This document shows positions 7,601 through 17,473 of a stretch of DNA of 64,000 nucleotides, piece after piece (position 1 is the stretch's first letter; each line of letters opens with the position of its first letter). The DNA lies in NCBI RefSeq assembly GCF_006715865.1, contig NZ_VFOA01000001.1:3844001-3908000 (forward strand), in the 5' to 3' direction. Origin of the DNA: Cellulomonas sp. SLBN-39 (GTDB lineage: Bacteria > Actinomycetota > Actinomycetes > Actinomycetales > Cellulomonadaceae). The notes under the pieces are model-generated. The model saw only the letters and a list, made by a program, of their open reading frames with translations, was not told the origin of the DNA and searched no databases. The position numbers and the translations under genes are program-made.

Positions 7601-9603
7601 AAGTGGTTGACCACGACGAGGAACGGCTCGCCGCCGCCCACCGGCGTGAAGACCTGGCCGATCGGCTCGCGCGCGTTGCCGAACGCCTCGTCGTCCCCGC
7701 TCTGGTCGCCCAGCGCACGGGACGCCCCGGTGCGCTCCACGGCGGCGGTGCGGTAGATGATCGCGTTGGTGATGACGTCGAGCTCCGCAGCGGGCGGCAG
7801 CTCGTCCGACGACGGCACGAACGCCCACACGTCGGCGCCCGCGGCGTCGTTCAGCGCGTCCACGAGGGTGCCGAGGGCCTCGTCCGGCGTGCCGTCGACA
7901 CGCGCCGACCCCTCGATCTCCATGAGGCCCACGACGTCCGCGTCGAGCGCGGAGATCGCCGCGACGAGCTTGTCCTGCTGGCGCTCCAGGTCCTGGGCGT
8001 CCCAGGCGCCGCGCTGGTCGCAGCCGTCACGCACCGTGACGGGCTCGCCGCCGGGCGCCGTGTAGGCGACGCAGGACGCGTCCTGGTCACCCAGGGTCGT
8101 GAAGTAGTTGAGGACGTTGAACGACGCGACCGACAGGTCGCCCCCGACGGCCTCGGGGGCCTCGGTGCGGTCGTTCTCGAACGTGGCCGGCAGCGGTCCG
8201 CCCGCCACGACGGGCGCCGTCGGGTTGAGCTTCCACGTGCCGTTGCGCCAGTCGACGACGACCGGCGCGGTGACCTGCGCCGCCGCACCGACACGCACCG
8301 GGTTCTCGAGCGAGACGTACGGCGGCGTGAGACCACCGTTCGCGGCGTTGACGAAGTTCGTCGTCGCGCCGTCGTCGAGCACGACGCCGCGCGCGGCGTT
8401 GTCCGCCGCCACGGCCAGCGCCTGGGGCGACCCGGGACGGGCCACGTCCGTCGGCTGCAGCAGGGGCGTCGTCCCGACCGCCAGGCCCACCTCGCCGTAC
8501 TGGTTCGTGCTGTACGTGTTGGTGACCGTCAGGTCGCCCGTCGGGAGCAGGAGCATCGACTCCAGCGCCTCGCGGGCCTCCGTCGTCGCCGGCCAGACGC
8601 CCTCCACGGGCGCCGGTGCCGCCGCGTCGGGCAGCTCCTCGACGTCGGCGGCCGCAGCGACCGTGACCTGGGTCAGGCCGTTGAACTCCGCGACCGCACC
8701 GGTCACGCGCAGGTGCTGGCCGACCTCGGCGGCACCGGCGGTGGTGGGCGAGTAGACGAAGACCGCGTCCGAGCCCGTGCGGCCGGTGCCGTCGCCGCCG
8801 CCCGTGCCCGGGGTCTGCAGCACGTAGCCGTTGAGCCCGCCCGTGGGGTACGCGGCGGTGACGACGCCGGACGTCGTGACCGTCTGCCCCACCAGCGGCG
8901 AGCTCGACCCGGTGCCCTGGACCTGGGCGATCGTGACCTCGGTCGGGTCCTCGGGGTCCTCCGGGTCCTCGGGGTCCGTGCCCGAGGGCGTCGGCGTCGG
9001 GGTGCCGACGGTGAAGTCCGCGGCGTTGTCCGCCGTGTTGGTGCCCTCGGCGTCCCGCGACGCCGACGTCGCGTTCGCCGTGGCCGGCGCGGGCGCGGAG
9101 CCCGCGAACGACGAGGCCGCGCCGTAGCCGACGAGGTCGACGACCGGGTCGAGGGACGCGCAGCCGGTCGAGCACGTCAGCGCCGACGCGGACGACGTCA
9201 GGGCCACCTTGCCCTGCGTGCCGCTCATCGCCGCCGTGCCCGTCACGTCCGCGGCGATGTCGACGGTGCCGCCCGCCCCGCGCGCCTGACCCACGAGCAG
9301 GTGCCCGCCGGCGGCGATCGTGCGTCCGGTCAGCGGCGTGACGTTCCAGCTGCTGCCCGTCGCGGACGCGTACTGCACCGCCCAGCCGGACACGTCGACG
9401 GGCTCCTCGCCCGGGTTGTACAGCTCGACGAAGTCCTGGGTGAGCGTCGCACCCGCGTTGCCCCCGCCCCCGTAGACCTCGGAGATCACGACCGCGGCGT
9501 CGGGCGAGACCGCCGCCGACGCGGGGGCCGCCACCGCCCCACCGGTGATCAGCAGGGTGAGCGCCGTGAGCGCTCCGGTGGTCGTTCGTCGTCGAGCGTG
9601 CAC
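4618..9603 (-). CDS. secreted ExeM/NucH-type endonuclease fused to 5'-nucleotidase, with Ig-like repeats
   Basis: A 1661-residue exported enzyme that should cut extracellular nucleic acid and strip phosphate from the nucleotides. Order: signal peptide with Arg-rich start and APASAA cleavage region (about 1-31), lamin-tail domain (about 38-150), a linker with DPE repeats (about 210-220), an OB-like domain (about 223-305), an endonuclease/exonuclease/phosphatase domain (about 488-815; SFNVLNYF, NHFKSKG, GDFN, SSDHDPVVV), a metallophosphoesterase (about 828-1100; NINDFHGR, GNHEFD, GHTHKQY), a 5'-nucleotidase C-terminal domain (about 1148-1365), and Ig-like repeats to the end. There is no LPXTG or other anchor, so it is probably released. 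GTG 9603 has GAGGGAGGGA 8 bases upstream. ATG 9696 is less likely because it would precede the signal peptide by 31 residues. Confidence 0.9.
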   Translation of the reverse strand: MHARRRTTTGALTALTLLITGGAVAAPASAAVSPDAAVVISEVYGGGGNAGATLTQDFVELYNPGEEPVDVSGWAVQYASATGSSWNVTPLTGRTIAAGGHLLVGQARGAGGTVDIAADVTGTAAMSGTQGKVALTSSASALTCSTGCASLDPVVDLVGYGAASSFAGSAPAPATANATSASRDAEGTNTADNAADFTVGTPTPTPSGTDPEDPEDPEDPTEVTIAQVQGTGSSSPLVGQTVTTSGVVTAAYPTGGLNGYVLQTPGTGGGDGTGRTGSDAVFVYSPTTAGAAEVGQHLRVTGAVAEFNGLTQVTVAAAADVEELPDAAAPAPVEGVWPATTEAREALESMLLLPTGDLTVTNTYSTNQYGEVGLAVGTTPLLQPTDVARPGSPQALAVAADNAARGVVLDDGATTNFVNAANGGLTPPYVSLENPVRVGAAAQVTAPVVVDWRNGTWKLNPTAPVVAGGPLPATFENDRTEAPEAVGGDLSVASFNVLNYFTTLGDQDASCVAYTAPGGEPVTVRDGCDQRGAWDAQDLERQQDKLVAAISALDADVVGLMEIEGSARVDGTPDEALGTLVDALNDAAGADVWAFVPSSDELPPAAELDVITNAIIYRTAAVERTGASRALGDQSGDDEAFGNAREPIGQVFTPVGGGEPFLVVVNHFKSKGSAGPWPGDADAGDGQGSSNESRVRQATALRDWVPTVQGDAEAVALVGDFNSYTFEDPLQLLYDAGYVDAAETLAPGQYSYSFSGLSGSLDHVLLNEAAAARATGADVWEINSGESVALEYSRFGYHGTSFHAPDPYRSSDHDPVVVGLAAGEQDGPVDLTLLNINDFHGRIDANTVKVAGTVEQQRAAAEAAGGAAAFLSAGDNIGASVFASSVQDDQPTIDVLNALDLAASAVGNHEFDRGFDDLVDRVVDGGENAQFPYLGANVYAKGTTTPALDEYALLDMAGVTVAVIGAVTEETPSLVTPAGVADLDFGDPVEAVNRVAAQLTDGDPANGEADVIVAEYHEGAGAGTPDGSTLEEEVAAGGAFADIVTGTSAEVDAIFTGHTHKQYAWSAPVPGEEGRTRPVLQTGSYGEFVGKVVLTYDPESDEVTASTAENVARTGTADADLVAAYPRVAEVKQIVDAALAFAAQVGSQPVGSVQADVTTAYAGGSYVDGVYTGSGPLPTTGRDDRSRESALGNTVAQALLDATSSAERGGAQIGVANPGGLRGELFYAPDGVVTLAEANAVQPFVNNVWTTTLTGEQVVTLLEQQWQTNADGTIPSRPYLQLGLSDNVSYTFDASRPLGDRITSVTVDGEPVDPAAGYRIATYSFLAQGGDNFRILTEGDATADSGLIDREAWFAYLEAHPDLAPDFTERAVGVPELPASVEAGQDLTFGVSGLNLTSLGAPENTSLEVLLDEEVLGEVTLTRSGVDASGTVDVTIPAGTAAGSRTLVLVAQPSGTTVRLPLTVEAGLPSSTTTLTARPDSQVHGAFGRRVELTARVVADVPAAGSVEFVAGDEVLGTATLRRGQARLTLPASTPAGTYEVVARYAGSSTVAGSQSAPVTVTVEKVGSATTLSVAGSPVSWLPSLWVSTVRLDTGRLPDGTVELRDGTRVVARADVRLGVAIGALPRDLGRGTHSLTAVFVPDDAANVEGSTSRTVRVSVR

Positions 9604-9728
9604 GCGAAGGGTCCCTCCCTCGGGCCGGCGGCCCGACCGCCGTTGGTCGGGGTGCCGTGCGCAGCGGAACGGCCGCCTGCGGCGGCCGGGGTCCACACTG
9701 CGCGTTCACCCGATCTGCCGCAACTACC

Positions 9729-9750
9729 CGGAAGTAACCTTTCGGTGAAC
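9729..9750 (-). promoter_or_regulatory. candidate PhoP box upstream of the nuclease gene
   Basis: Two 11-base direct units on the minus strand, GTTCACCGAAA (9750-9740) and GGTTACTTCCG (9739-9729), resemble the actinobacterial PHO-box unit G[GT]TCAYYYR with one or two mismatches each. The site lies 126 bases before the GTG of a nuclease/5'-nucleotidase, a plausible phosphate-starvation gene. This is a pattern match by eye only. Confidence 0.35.
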
Positions 9751-9833
9751 TCGTCCGACCTCTGGTGTTTCGTCCACGACGTCCGTCCAGATCGGCGCCC
9801 CGCGACGGCACGGCCGCGCAGGCCAGGAGCACG

Positions 9834-9869
9834 ACGAGGGCGGCACCGGTGACCCGGTGCCGCCCTCGT
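9834..9869 (-). terminator. terminator of the pheS-pheT operon
   Basis: A perfect 16-bp stem (ACGAGGGCGGCACCGG and its complement) with a TGAC loop, 10 bases after the pheT stop. No T tract. As a perfect palindrome it could act in both directions, but only pheT reads into it. Confidence 0.8.
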
Positions 9870-9879
9870 CCGACCGGCC

Positions 9880-12447
9880 TCAGCCCCGCAGGACCGCGCC
9901 GACCCGTGCGTGCGCCTGCGCGACCACGGCGTCCCGGACCGCCGCCGTCTCCGCGGCCGTCAGCGTGCGGTCGGCCGCCCGCAGCCGCAGCGCGAACGCG
10001 AGCGACCGCTTGCCCGGTCCCACCTGGTCACCGGCGTAGACGTCGAACAGCCGGACGTCCTCGAGCACGTCGCCGGCTCCCGCCCGGACCGCGGCGAGGA
10101 CCTCGCCCGCCGGCACGTCCGCGTCGACGACGAGCGCCACGTCCTCCTTGGCGACGGGGAACGTCGACACGGGGACCGCCTCGACCGGGTCGGCGGACGC
10201 GTCGGCGAGGACCGCGGACAGGTCGAGCTCGAACGCCACCGCACGCGGGGGCAGCCCCAGGGCCGCGAGCACGTTGGGGTGCAGCTCGCCCGCGTGGCCG
10301 AGCACCCGGCCCGAGGGCGCGACCAGCTCGGCGCACCGGCCCGGGTGGAACGGGGCGCGCACCGTGGAGCGCGCCGTGGCCGCGACCCCCGCGAGCGCCG
10401 TGACGCGCTCGACGAGCGCCAGCACGTCCGTCACCTGGGCGGGGCGGCCCGGACCCCACCAGCCGCCACGCTCCACCTCGCCGGCCAGCACCGCCGCGAG
10501 GTGCAGCGGCTGGGCGGGCAGGGCGGCGTCGAGGGCCGCGAGCGTCGCGTCGTCGGGCCGCACCCCTCCCGGCAGCCGGGGCGCGACGCCGGTGCCCTGC
10601 CCGGGCAGGGTCACGAGGCCGGCCTCGAAGACCGCGAGGTCGCCCGTGCCCCGGGCGACGTTGCGGCGCACCGTGTCGAGGAGCGTGACCAGCAGGTCCG
10701 TGCGCATCAGCGGCTGCGCGTCGGAGATCGGGTTCACCAGCCGCACCGCGCGACGCCGGGCGTCATCGGCGTCCAGCCCGAGGGCGTCGAGCTGGTCCGG
10801 GCCGACGAACGGGTAGCTGAGGACCTCGACGAGGCCCGCCGCGGCGAGAGCGTCCGCGACCGCGCGCCGGACCCGCTGGTCGCGCGTCAGCCCGCGGCCG
10901 GTCGGGGCGGGCGGCACGACCGAGGGGATGGCGTCGTACCCGCGCAGGCGGGCGACCTCCTCGACCAGGTCGACGCCGGCGACCAGGTCGGGGCGCCAGG
11001 TCGGCACGTGGACGGTCCAGGTGCTCGCGTCGTCCGCGCCCTCGACCGTGCAGCCGACCTGCGTGAGGGTGCTGCGCACCTCGGCGGCCGTGTACGGCAC
11101 GCCGACGAGGCGGGCCGGCAGCGTCGGGTCGAACGTCACGGGCGCCGGCGGGGCGGGCGTACCGACGTCCGTGAGCGCGTCGTCGGGCGTGCCGCCGCCG
11201 TGCTCCACGAGGAGCGCGACCGCCCGGGCGAGGGCGACGCGCGGCAGCTGCGGGTCCACGCCGCGCTCGAAGCGCTTGGACGCCTCGGACGCGAGCCGGT
11301 GCCGGCGCGCCGACCGCGCGACCGTGACGGGGTCGAAGTGCGCGGCCTCCAGCAGCAGGTCGGTGGTCGCGTCACCGACCTCGCTGTCGGCGCCCCCCAT
11401 GACGCCGGCGATGCCGAGCACACGGGCTCCGTGCCCGCCCGTGGAGTCCGTGACGAGCAGGTCGTGCTCGTCCAGGGCGCGGTCGACGCCGTCGAGCGTG
11501 GTCAGCCGCTCGCCGGCCGCGGCCCGCCGCACCACGACGGGCGCGGTGAGGGTGGCCAGGTCGTAGGCGTGCATCGGCTGCCCGAGGTCGAGCATCACGT
11601 AGTTGGTCACGTCGACCGCGAGCGAGACGGGACGCATGCCGGCCTGCGTGAGCCGGGTCTGCATCCACGCCGGTGACGGGGCCGACGCCCGCACCCCGCG
11701 CACGACCTGGGCGACGAACCGGTCTGCGCCCGGCACGCCGTGCACGGGGCGCTCGTCGTCGATCTCGACGGCGACTCCGGCGGGGCGGGCGTCGAGCACG
11801 CCGGGGGCCGGCAGCCCGGGGTCGGTGAACACGGCCCCCGTGGCGTGGGCGTACTCGCGGGCGACGCCGCGCATCGAGAAGCAGTAGCCGCGGTCGGGGG
11901 TGACGTTGATCTCGAGGACCTCGTCGGCCAGGCCGAGCAGCACGCGCGCGTCGGTGCCGGGCGCGGTGACGTCAGGCCCGAAGCCGAGCCGCTCGAGCAC
12001 GATGATCCCGGCGTGGTCGTCCCCGAGGCCGAGCTCGCGCTGCGAGCAGATCATGCCGTCGGACACGTGCCCGTACGTCTTGCGGGCGGCGATGGGGAAC
12101 GGCCCGGGCAGCACGGCGCCGGGCAGCGCGACGACGACGCGGTCGCCGACGCCGAAGTTCTGCGCGCCGCACACGATGCCGCGGGCCACGGTGGGGTTCC
12201 CGTCGGCGTCGGGCGCGTTGTGCGCGCCGACGTCGACCTGGCACCAGTGGATCGTCTTGCCGTTCTTCTGCGGCTCGGGCGTCAGGGCCAGGACCTCGCC
12301 CACGACGAGCGGTCCGGTGACGCCGGAGGAGTGCACGGCCTCCTCCTCGAGGCCGACGCGCACGAGGTCGGCGGCGAGCCGCTCGGCCGTCAGGTCCGCG
12401 GGGAGCTCGACGTGCTCGCCGAGCCAGGTCAGGGGGATGCGAGGCAT
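9880..12447 (-). CDS. pheT: phenylalanine--tRNA ligase beta subunit
   Basis: Beta chain of the alpha2-beta2 phenylalanyl-tRNA synthetase, 855 residues, normal bacterial length. N-terminal MPRIPLTWLGEHVEL, then the EMAP-like tRNA-binding domain (about 40-150), the B3/B4 editing region, B5 domain, and a C-terminal ferredoxin-fold anticodon-binding domain (about 760-855; VSTFPVAKEDVALVVD). ATG 12447 begins 1 base after the pheS stop, so the two subunits are co-translated. A strong hairpin follows the stop. Confidence 0.97.
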   Translation of the reverse strand: MPRIPLTWLGEHVELPADLTAERLAADLVRVGLEEEAVHSSGVTGPLVVGEVLALTPEPQKNGKTIHWCQVDVGAHNAPDADGNPTVARGIVCGAQNFGVGDRVVVALPGAVLPGPFPIAARKTYGHVSDGMICSQRELGLGDDHAGIIVLERLGFGPDVTAPGTDARVLLGLADEVLEINVTPDRGYCFSMRGVAREYAHATGAVFTDPGLPAPGVLDARPAGVAVEIDDERPVHGVPGADRFVAQVVRGVRASAPSPAWMQTRLTQAGMRPVSLAVDVTNYVMLDLGQPMHAYDLATLTAPVVVRRAAAGERLTTLDGVDRALDEHDLLVTDSTGGHGARVLGIAGVMGGADSEVGDATTDLLLEAAHFDPVTVARSARRHRLASEASKRFERGVDPQLPRVALARAVALLVEHGGGTPDDALTDVGTPAPPAPVTFDPTLPARLVGVPYTAAEVRSTLTQVGCTVEGADDASTWTVHVPTWRPDLVAGVDLVEEVARLRGYDAIPSVVPPAPTGRGLTRDQRVRRAVADALAAAGLVEVLSYPFVGPDQLDALGLDADDARRRAVRLVNPISDAQPLMRTDLLVTLLDTVRRNVARGTGDLAVFEAGLVTLPGQGTGVAPRLPGGVRPDDATLAALDAALPAQPLHLAAVLAGEVERGGWWGPGRPAQVTDVLALVERVTALAGVAATARSTVRAPFHPGRCAELVAPSGRVLGHAGELHPNVLAALGLPPRAVAFELDLSAVLADASADPVEAVPVSTFPVAKEDVALVVDADVPAGEVLAAVRAGAGDVLEDVRLFDVYAGDQVGPGKRSLAFALRLRAADRTLTAAETAAVRDAVVAQAHARVGAVLRG

Positions 12448-12448
12448 G

Positions 12449-14282
<1,834 letters not shown>

Positions 14283-14288
14283 GCGCCC

Positions 14289-14294
14289 AGCCTG
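14289..14294 (-). promoter_or_regulatory. -10 element, leaderless promoter of thpR
   Basis: CAGGCT on the minus strand, 6 bases before ATG 14282. Confidence 0.35.
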
Positions 14295-14316
14295 CCAGGT
14301 CCCGGGGCCGCGGCGC

Positions 14317-15177
14317 TCACGCGGGGCCGGTCCGGGGGCGGTGCGCCCGGGCGGACGCGAACAGGCACACGGCCGCGGCGGTCGCGAGGTTCAGCGACTC
14401 GGCGCGCCCCCGGATCGGCACCCGCACGACCGCGTCGGCCAGCGCCCGGTCCTCCGCGCGCAGCCCCCACGCCTCGTTGCCGAACAGCCAGGCGGTCGGT
14501 CGCGCGAGGTCGGGGGTGCCGGCCGGCGCGTGCCCGGCGACGTCGAGCAGGTCGTCCAGGTCGAGGTCGCCGGCGCCGTCCGCGGCGAGGACCGTCAGGC
14601 CCGCGGCGCGCAGCGCCTGCACGGCGGGTCCCGCCTCCAGGCCGGTGACCACCGGGACGTGGAACAGCGACCCGGCGGTCGAGCGCACCGCCTTGGGGTT
14701 GTGCACGTCGACGCTGCTCCGGGTGAGGAGCACGGCGTCGGCCCCGGCGGCGTCGGCGGCACGCAGCACGGTGCCCGCGTTGCCCGGGTCGCGCACGTGC
14801 GCGAGCACCGCGACGAGCGTCGGTCCGGCGGCCAGGACCTCTCCCAGCCCCGTGGGGACCAGGGCGGCGACCGCGACCAGCCCTTGCGCGTCGGGGCTCA
14901 TCGCCGCGAGCACGTCCTCGTCGCCCAGGCGGACGCGTGCGCCACGGGCCCGGGCTGCGGCCAGCACGTCGTCGTACCGTCGGGCGGCCTCGGGCGTGGC
15001 GTACACGTCGTGCACCGGCGGCCCGCCGGGTGCCACCGCCTCGCGCACCCCTTGCGGGCCCTCGACGAGGAAGGTGCCGGTGCGGCGTCGGGCCGACAGG
15101 GTGGTCAGCGCGTGCACGGCGCGGACGCGGTCGGCGCGCGGGTTGGTCATCAGGTCGTCCGGCACGTCGTCCATCAT
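14317..15177 (-). CDS. TrmH/SpoU family RNA 2'-O-methyltransferase
   Basis: 286-residue SPOUT methyltransferase that should methylate ribose 2'-O in rRNA or tRNA with S-adenosylmethionine. N-terminal substrate-binding domain (NPRADRVRAVHAL ... GTFLVEGPQGVREAV), then the knotted catalytic domain with motif 1 (HVRDPGNAGTVLRAADAAG), motif 2 (WLFGNEAWGL) and motif 3 (VRVPIRGRAESLNLATAAAV), all intact. The start is uncertain: ATG 15177 has CCAGGG almost touching it, while ATG 15150 (MTNPRADR) matches the usual family N terminus but lacks a ribosome site. The exact target nucleotide cannot be read from sequence. Confidence 0.92.
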   Translation of the reverse strand: MMDDVPDDLMTNPRADRVRAVHALTTLSARRRTGTFLVEGPQGVREAVAPGGPPVHDVYATPEAARRYDDVLAAARARGARVRLGDEDVLAAMSPDAQGLVAVAALVPTGLGEVLAAGPTLVAVLAHVRDPGNAGTVLRAADAAGADAVLLTRSSVDVHNPKAVRSTAGSLFHVPVVTGLEAGPAVQALRAAGLTVLAADGAGDLDLDDLLDVAGHAPAGTPDLARPTAWLFGNEAWGLRAEDRALADAVVRVPIRGRAESLNLATAAAVCLFASARAHRPRTGPA

Positions 15178-15223
15178 CCCTGGCGCGGGAGGTCGGCGGC
15201 ACCGCCGCCCCGGCGGGGACGAC

Positions 15224-15259
15224 GCAGCCCCCGTCGTCCCGGGGGACGGCGGGGGCTGC
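15224..15259 (-). terminator. terminator of infC-rpmI-rplT
   Basis: A near-perfect inverted repeat of about 17 bp with one G-T wobble, beginning GCAGCCCCCG and ending CGGGGGCTGC, 14 bases after the rplT stop. There is a very small loop and no U tract. Confidence 0.8.
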
Positions 15260-15272
15260 GGGGTGCGACGGC

Positions 15273-15656
15273 TCAGGCGGCCGAGGGTGCGTTGACGTCC
15301 TCGGGCAGCGCGGCCTTGGCGACCTGGACGAGCGCGGCGAACGCCGCGGCGTCGTTGACCGCCATGTCGGCGAGGACGCGACGGTCGACCTCGACACCCG
15401 CGGCCTTGAGGCCCTGGATGAAGCGGTTGTACGTCAGGCCCTGCTCGCGGGACGCCGCGTTGATGCGCTGGATCCACAGCTTGCGGAAGTCGCCCTTGCG
15501 CGCCTTGCGGTCGCGGTAGGCGTAGACCAGGGAGTGGGTGACCTGCTCCTTGGCCTTGCGGTACAGGCGCGAGCGCTGCCCGCGGTAGCCGCTTGCCCGC
15601 TCGAGGGTCGAGCGACGCTTCTTCTGGGCGTTGACCGCCCGCTTCACGCGTGCCAC
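15273..15656 (-). CDS. rplT: 50S ribosomal protein L20
   Basis: 127 residues, highly basic, with the canonical start [15 protein letters not shown] and the conserved [16 protein letters not shown] and [19 protein letters not shown] stretches. A 23S rRNA-binding assembly protein. Last gene of infC-rpmI-rplT, followed by a strong hairpin. The short C-terminal tail [10 protein letters not shown] is typical of actinobacteria. Confidence 0.98.
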   Translation of the reverse strand: MARVKRAVNAQKKRRSTLERASGYRGQRSRLYRKAKEQVTHSLVYAYRDRKARKGDFRKLWIQRINAASREQGLTYNRFIQGLKAAGVEVDRRVLADMAVNDAAAFAALVQVAKAALPEDVNAPSAA

Positions 15657-15720
15657 GTGATGCTCCTTGGGGTGTCAGGGGCTCGTCGGCCCTGCCGGCG
15701 CCGGGTGGGCGCCGCGCGGG

Positions 15721-15915
15721 TCAGCGGCCGAGCAGCTTCTTGATCTTGGGGGTGTCGGCGGGCGAGACGACGACGTCACCGGCGATGCGGCGGGTGCGGC
15801 GGCTCGACTTGTGCTCCAGCAGGTGCCGGCCACCGGCCTGCTCGCGCATGACCTTGCCGGTACCGGTGACCCGGAACCGCTTCTTGGCACCGGAGTGCGT
15901 CTTGTTCTTCGGCAT
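15721..15915 (-). CDS. rpmI: 50S ribosomal protein L35
   Basis: 64 residues, [21 protein letters not shown] ... [13 protein letters not shown], full length. ATG 15915 follows GGAGAG with a 9-base spacer. The 64-base gap to rplT and 86-base gap to infC hold no other ORF. Order infC-rpmI-rplT is conserved across bacteria. Confidence 0.98.
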   Translation of the reverse strand: MPKNKTHSGAKKRFRVTGTGKVMREQAGGRHLLEHKSSRRTRRIAGDVVVSPADTPKIKKLLGR

Positions 15916-16001
15916 GGCTGCCGTCTCTCCTTGTCGTTCACGCCGCACGGTCGTGCGGCGGTGTGTCGTGCGGGCGCGGGGGCACCCGTCCGTCGTGCAG
16001 G

Positions 16002-17048
16002 TCAGCCGGCGTCCTCGGTGCCCGCCGCGGCGCCCTGGGGGGCTGCCGGGCCGGGCCGGGGGGTCGGCTTCGGTGCGGACGCGCCGGCGGCGCTCCGGGG
16101 TCCGGGGCGTGCAGGTGCGGCGGCGGGACGAGGTGCGGCGGGCCGGGGCACCGCTGCGGGCCGCGGGGCCTGCGGGCGCGCCTGGGGCGCGGGCCGCGGG
16201 GCCGCAGCGGGAGACGCTGCCGGGCGGGCGGGCTGCTCGGAGCGCGCGGGTCCGCCGGGCCGCGAGGGACCGGACGAGCGCGACGGGCCGCCGGACCGCG
16301 CCGGGGCGCCGGAACGGGCGGGTGCGGACGTCGCCGGGCGGGCGGGCGCCGCCGGGGCGGGCTGCTGCTCGACGACGGGCGCCGGTGCGGGCGCGGCGGG
16401 CTGCTCGGCGATGCGCTCACGAGCCTCCTCCGCGGCCGGGAACGGCACGCGGGGCTTCTCGGTGACCTCGGCCTCGGGCTCGCCGGACTCGCGGGCCTGG
16501 GCGGCCGCGGCACGGCGCTGCTCGTTGCGCTGGTCGGCCTTCTTCTTGGCCGGGCCCAGCACCATGATCATGTTGCGCCCGTCCTGGCGCGGCGAGCTCT
16601 CGACGAAGCCGAACTCCGCGACGTCGTCGGCGAGGCGCTGCAGCAGACGGATGCCCATCTCCGGGCGCGACTGCTCGCGGCCGCGGAACATGATCATGAC
16701 CTTGACCTTGTCGCCGGCCTTGAGGAACCGCTCGACGTGGCCCTTCTTGGTGGCGTAGTCGTGGGGGTCGATCTTCAGGCGGAAGCGGATCTCCTTGAGG
16801 ATCGTGTTGGCCTGGTTGCGCCGGGCCTCACGCGCCTTCATGTCCGCCTCGTACTTGAACTTCCCGAAGTCCATGATCTTCGCCACGGGCGGTCGGGCGG
16901 TCGGCGCGACCTCGACCAGGTCGAGGTCGGCGTCCTGGGCCAGGCGCAGGGCGTCCTCGAGGCGCACGATGCCGACCTGTTCACCGTTGGGTCCGACGAG
17001 CCGGACCTCGGAGACACGGATCCGGTCGTTGATGCGGGGCTCGCTGAT
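16002..17048 (-). CDS. infC: translation initiation factor IF-3 with long Pro/Ala/Arg tail, non-standard ATC start
   Basis: IF-3 keeps the 30S subunit free and rejects wrong starts. Residues 1 to about 175 hold both domains ([70 protein letters not shown]). The remaining 170 or so residues are a low-complexity Ala/Pro/Arg/Ser tail, nearly doubling the usual length. The frame has no ATG or GTG at the expected place. GAGGAG (17056-17061) lies exactly 7 bases before ATC 17048, so ATC is chosen. Non-standard infC starts are the known basis of IF-3 autoregulation in E. coli. An in-frame ATG at 17129 would add 27 unconserved residues and is less likely. Confidence 0.92.
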   Translation of the reverse strand: MSEPRINDRIRVSEVRLVGPNGEQVGIVRLEDALRLAQDADLDLVEVAPTARPPVAKIMDFGKFKYEADMKAREARRNQANTILKEIRFRLKIDPHDYATKKGHVERFLKAGDKVKVMIMFRGREQSRPEMGIRLLQRLADDVAEFGFVESSPRQDGRNMIMVLGPAKKKADQRNEQRRAAAAQARESGEPEAEVTEKPRVPFPAAEEARERIAEQPAAPAPAPVVEQQPAPAAPARPATSAPARSGAPARSGGPSRSSGPSRPGGPARSEQPARPAASPAAAPRPAPQARPQAPRPAAVPRPAAPRPAAAPARPGPRSAAGASAPKPTPRPGPAAPQGAAAGTEDAG

Positions 17049-17133
17049 GTGGATGCTCCTCGGTCGTGGTGGTGGACACCAGGGACGAGGAAGGCCCCCG
17101 CCCTGAGCACAGGTCGGAGGCCTCGACAATCCG

Positions 17134-17172
17134 GGCGGACGCCTGCACGGCGGACGCCGGACCGGCGTCCGC
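17134..17172 (-). promoter_or_regulatory. infC leader with alternative stems
   Basis: On the infC transcript, GCGGACGCCGG (17172-17162) can pair with CCGGCGTCCGC (17160-17150) or, through its first 9 bases, with GGCGTCCGCC (17143-17134). The two pairings exclude each other, as in attenuators. The leader is about 100 bases from the start codon. Structure is inferred from sequence only. Confidence 0.4.
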
Positions 17173-17431
17173 GACGACGGTCCTGGACTGCGACCCGGCC
17201 CCTGCTGCCGGCGCGAGCCGGGCGGTCGGGGCCCAGGTGGGAGAGGTCTCCACTTGTGCGACCGCTCCGCCGCTCCCCCGCGTGCCGCCGGGCGAGGACC
17301 CGGTCCGGGCCCGCTCGACGACCCGTGGACGCACGACGGCGCGGATCAGTCGGAGGCGACACTACCAGAGCCACCCCGCGCTCGGGCACCCGGCACCCGG
17401 GCGCCGGCCGGGATGGCGACACGGTGTCAGC

Positions 17432-17448
17432 AATTGTCTTGAACGATT
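17432..17448 (+). promoter_or_regulatory. likely Fur-type operator
   Basis: AATTGTC-TTG-AACGATT, an imperfect 7-3-7 inverted repeat in an otherwise GC-rich region. It covers the -35 hexamer TTGAAC (17439-17444) of the regulator gene. This fits autorepression by the regulator encoded next to it. Confidence 0.5.
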
Positions 17449-17467
17449 CCAGAAAACGTGGTTGGCT
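17439..17467 (+). promoter_or_regulatory. leaderless promoter of the Fur-type gene
   Basis: -35 TTGAAC (17439-17444), a 17-base spacer, -10 TTGGCT (17462-17467), then 6 bases to the GTG at 17474. Confidence 0.5.
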
Positions 17468-17473
17468 CGTGCC

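Larger units (their letters stand above)
17049..17473. other. 425-base divergent intergenic region between infC and the Fur-type gene
   Basis: On the minus side it holds the infC leader: a ribosome site at 17056-17061, a perfect 11-bp hairpin at 17150-17172, and a third copy of its 3' arm at 17134-17143. Farther up is a possible -10 (TAGTGT on the minus strand near 17360). On the plus side, the last 40 bases are AT-richer and hold the promoter and likely operator of the Fur-type gene. I see no ORF that I would believe. Confidence 0.7.

Noticed and set aside
4426..9852. Very long plus-strand open frame opposite the nuclease gene
   Set aside because: Arg/Asp/Gly-rich translation with no domains; it exists because the minus-strand gene has GC-rich third positions.
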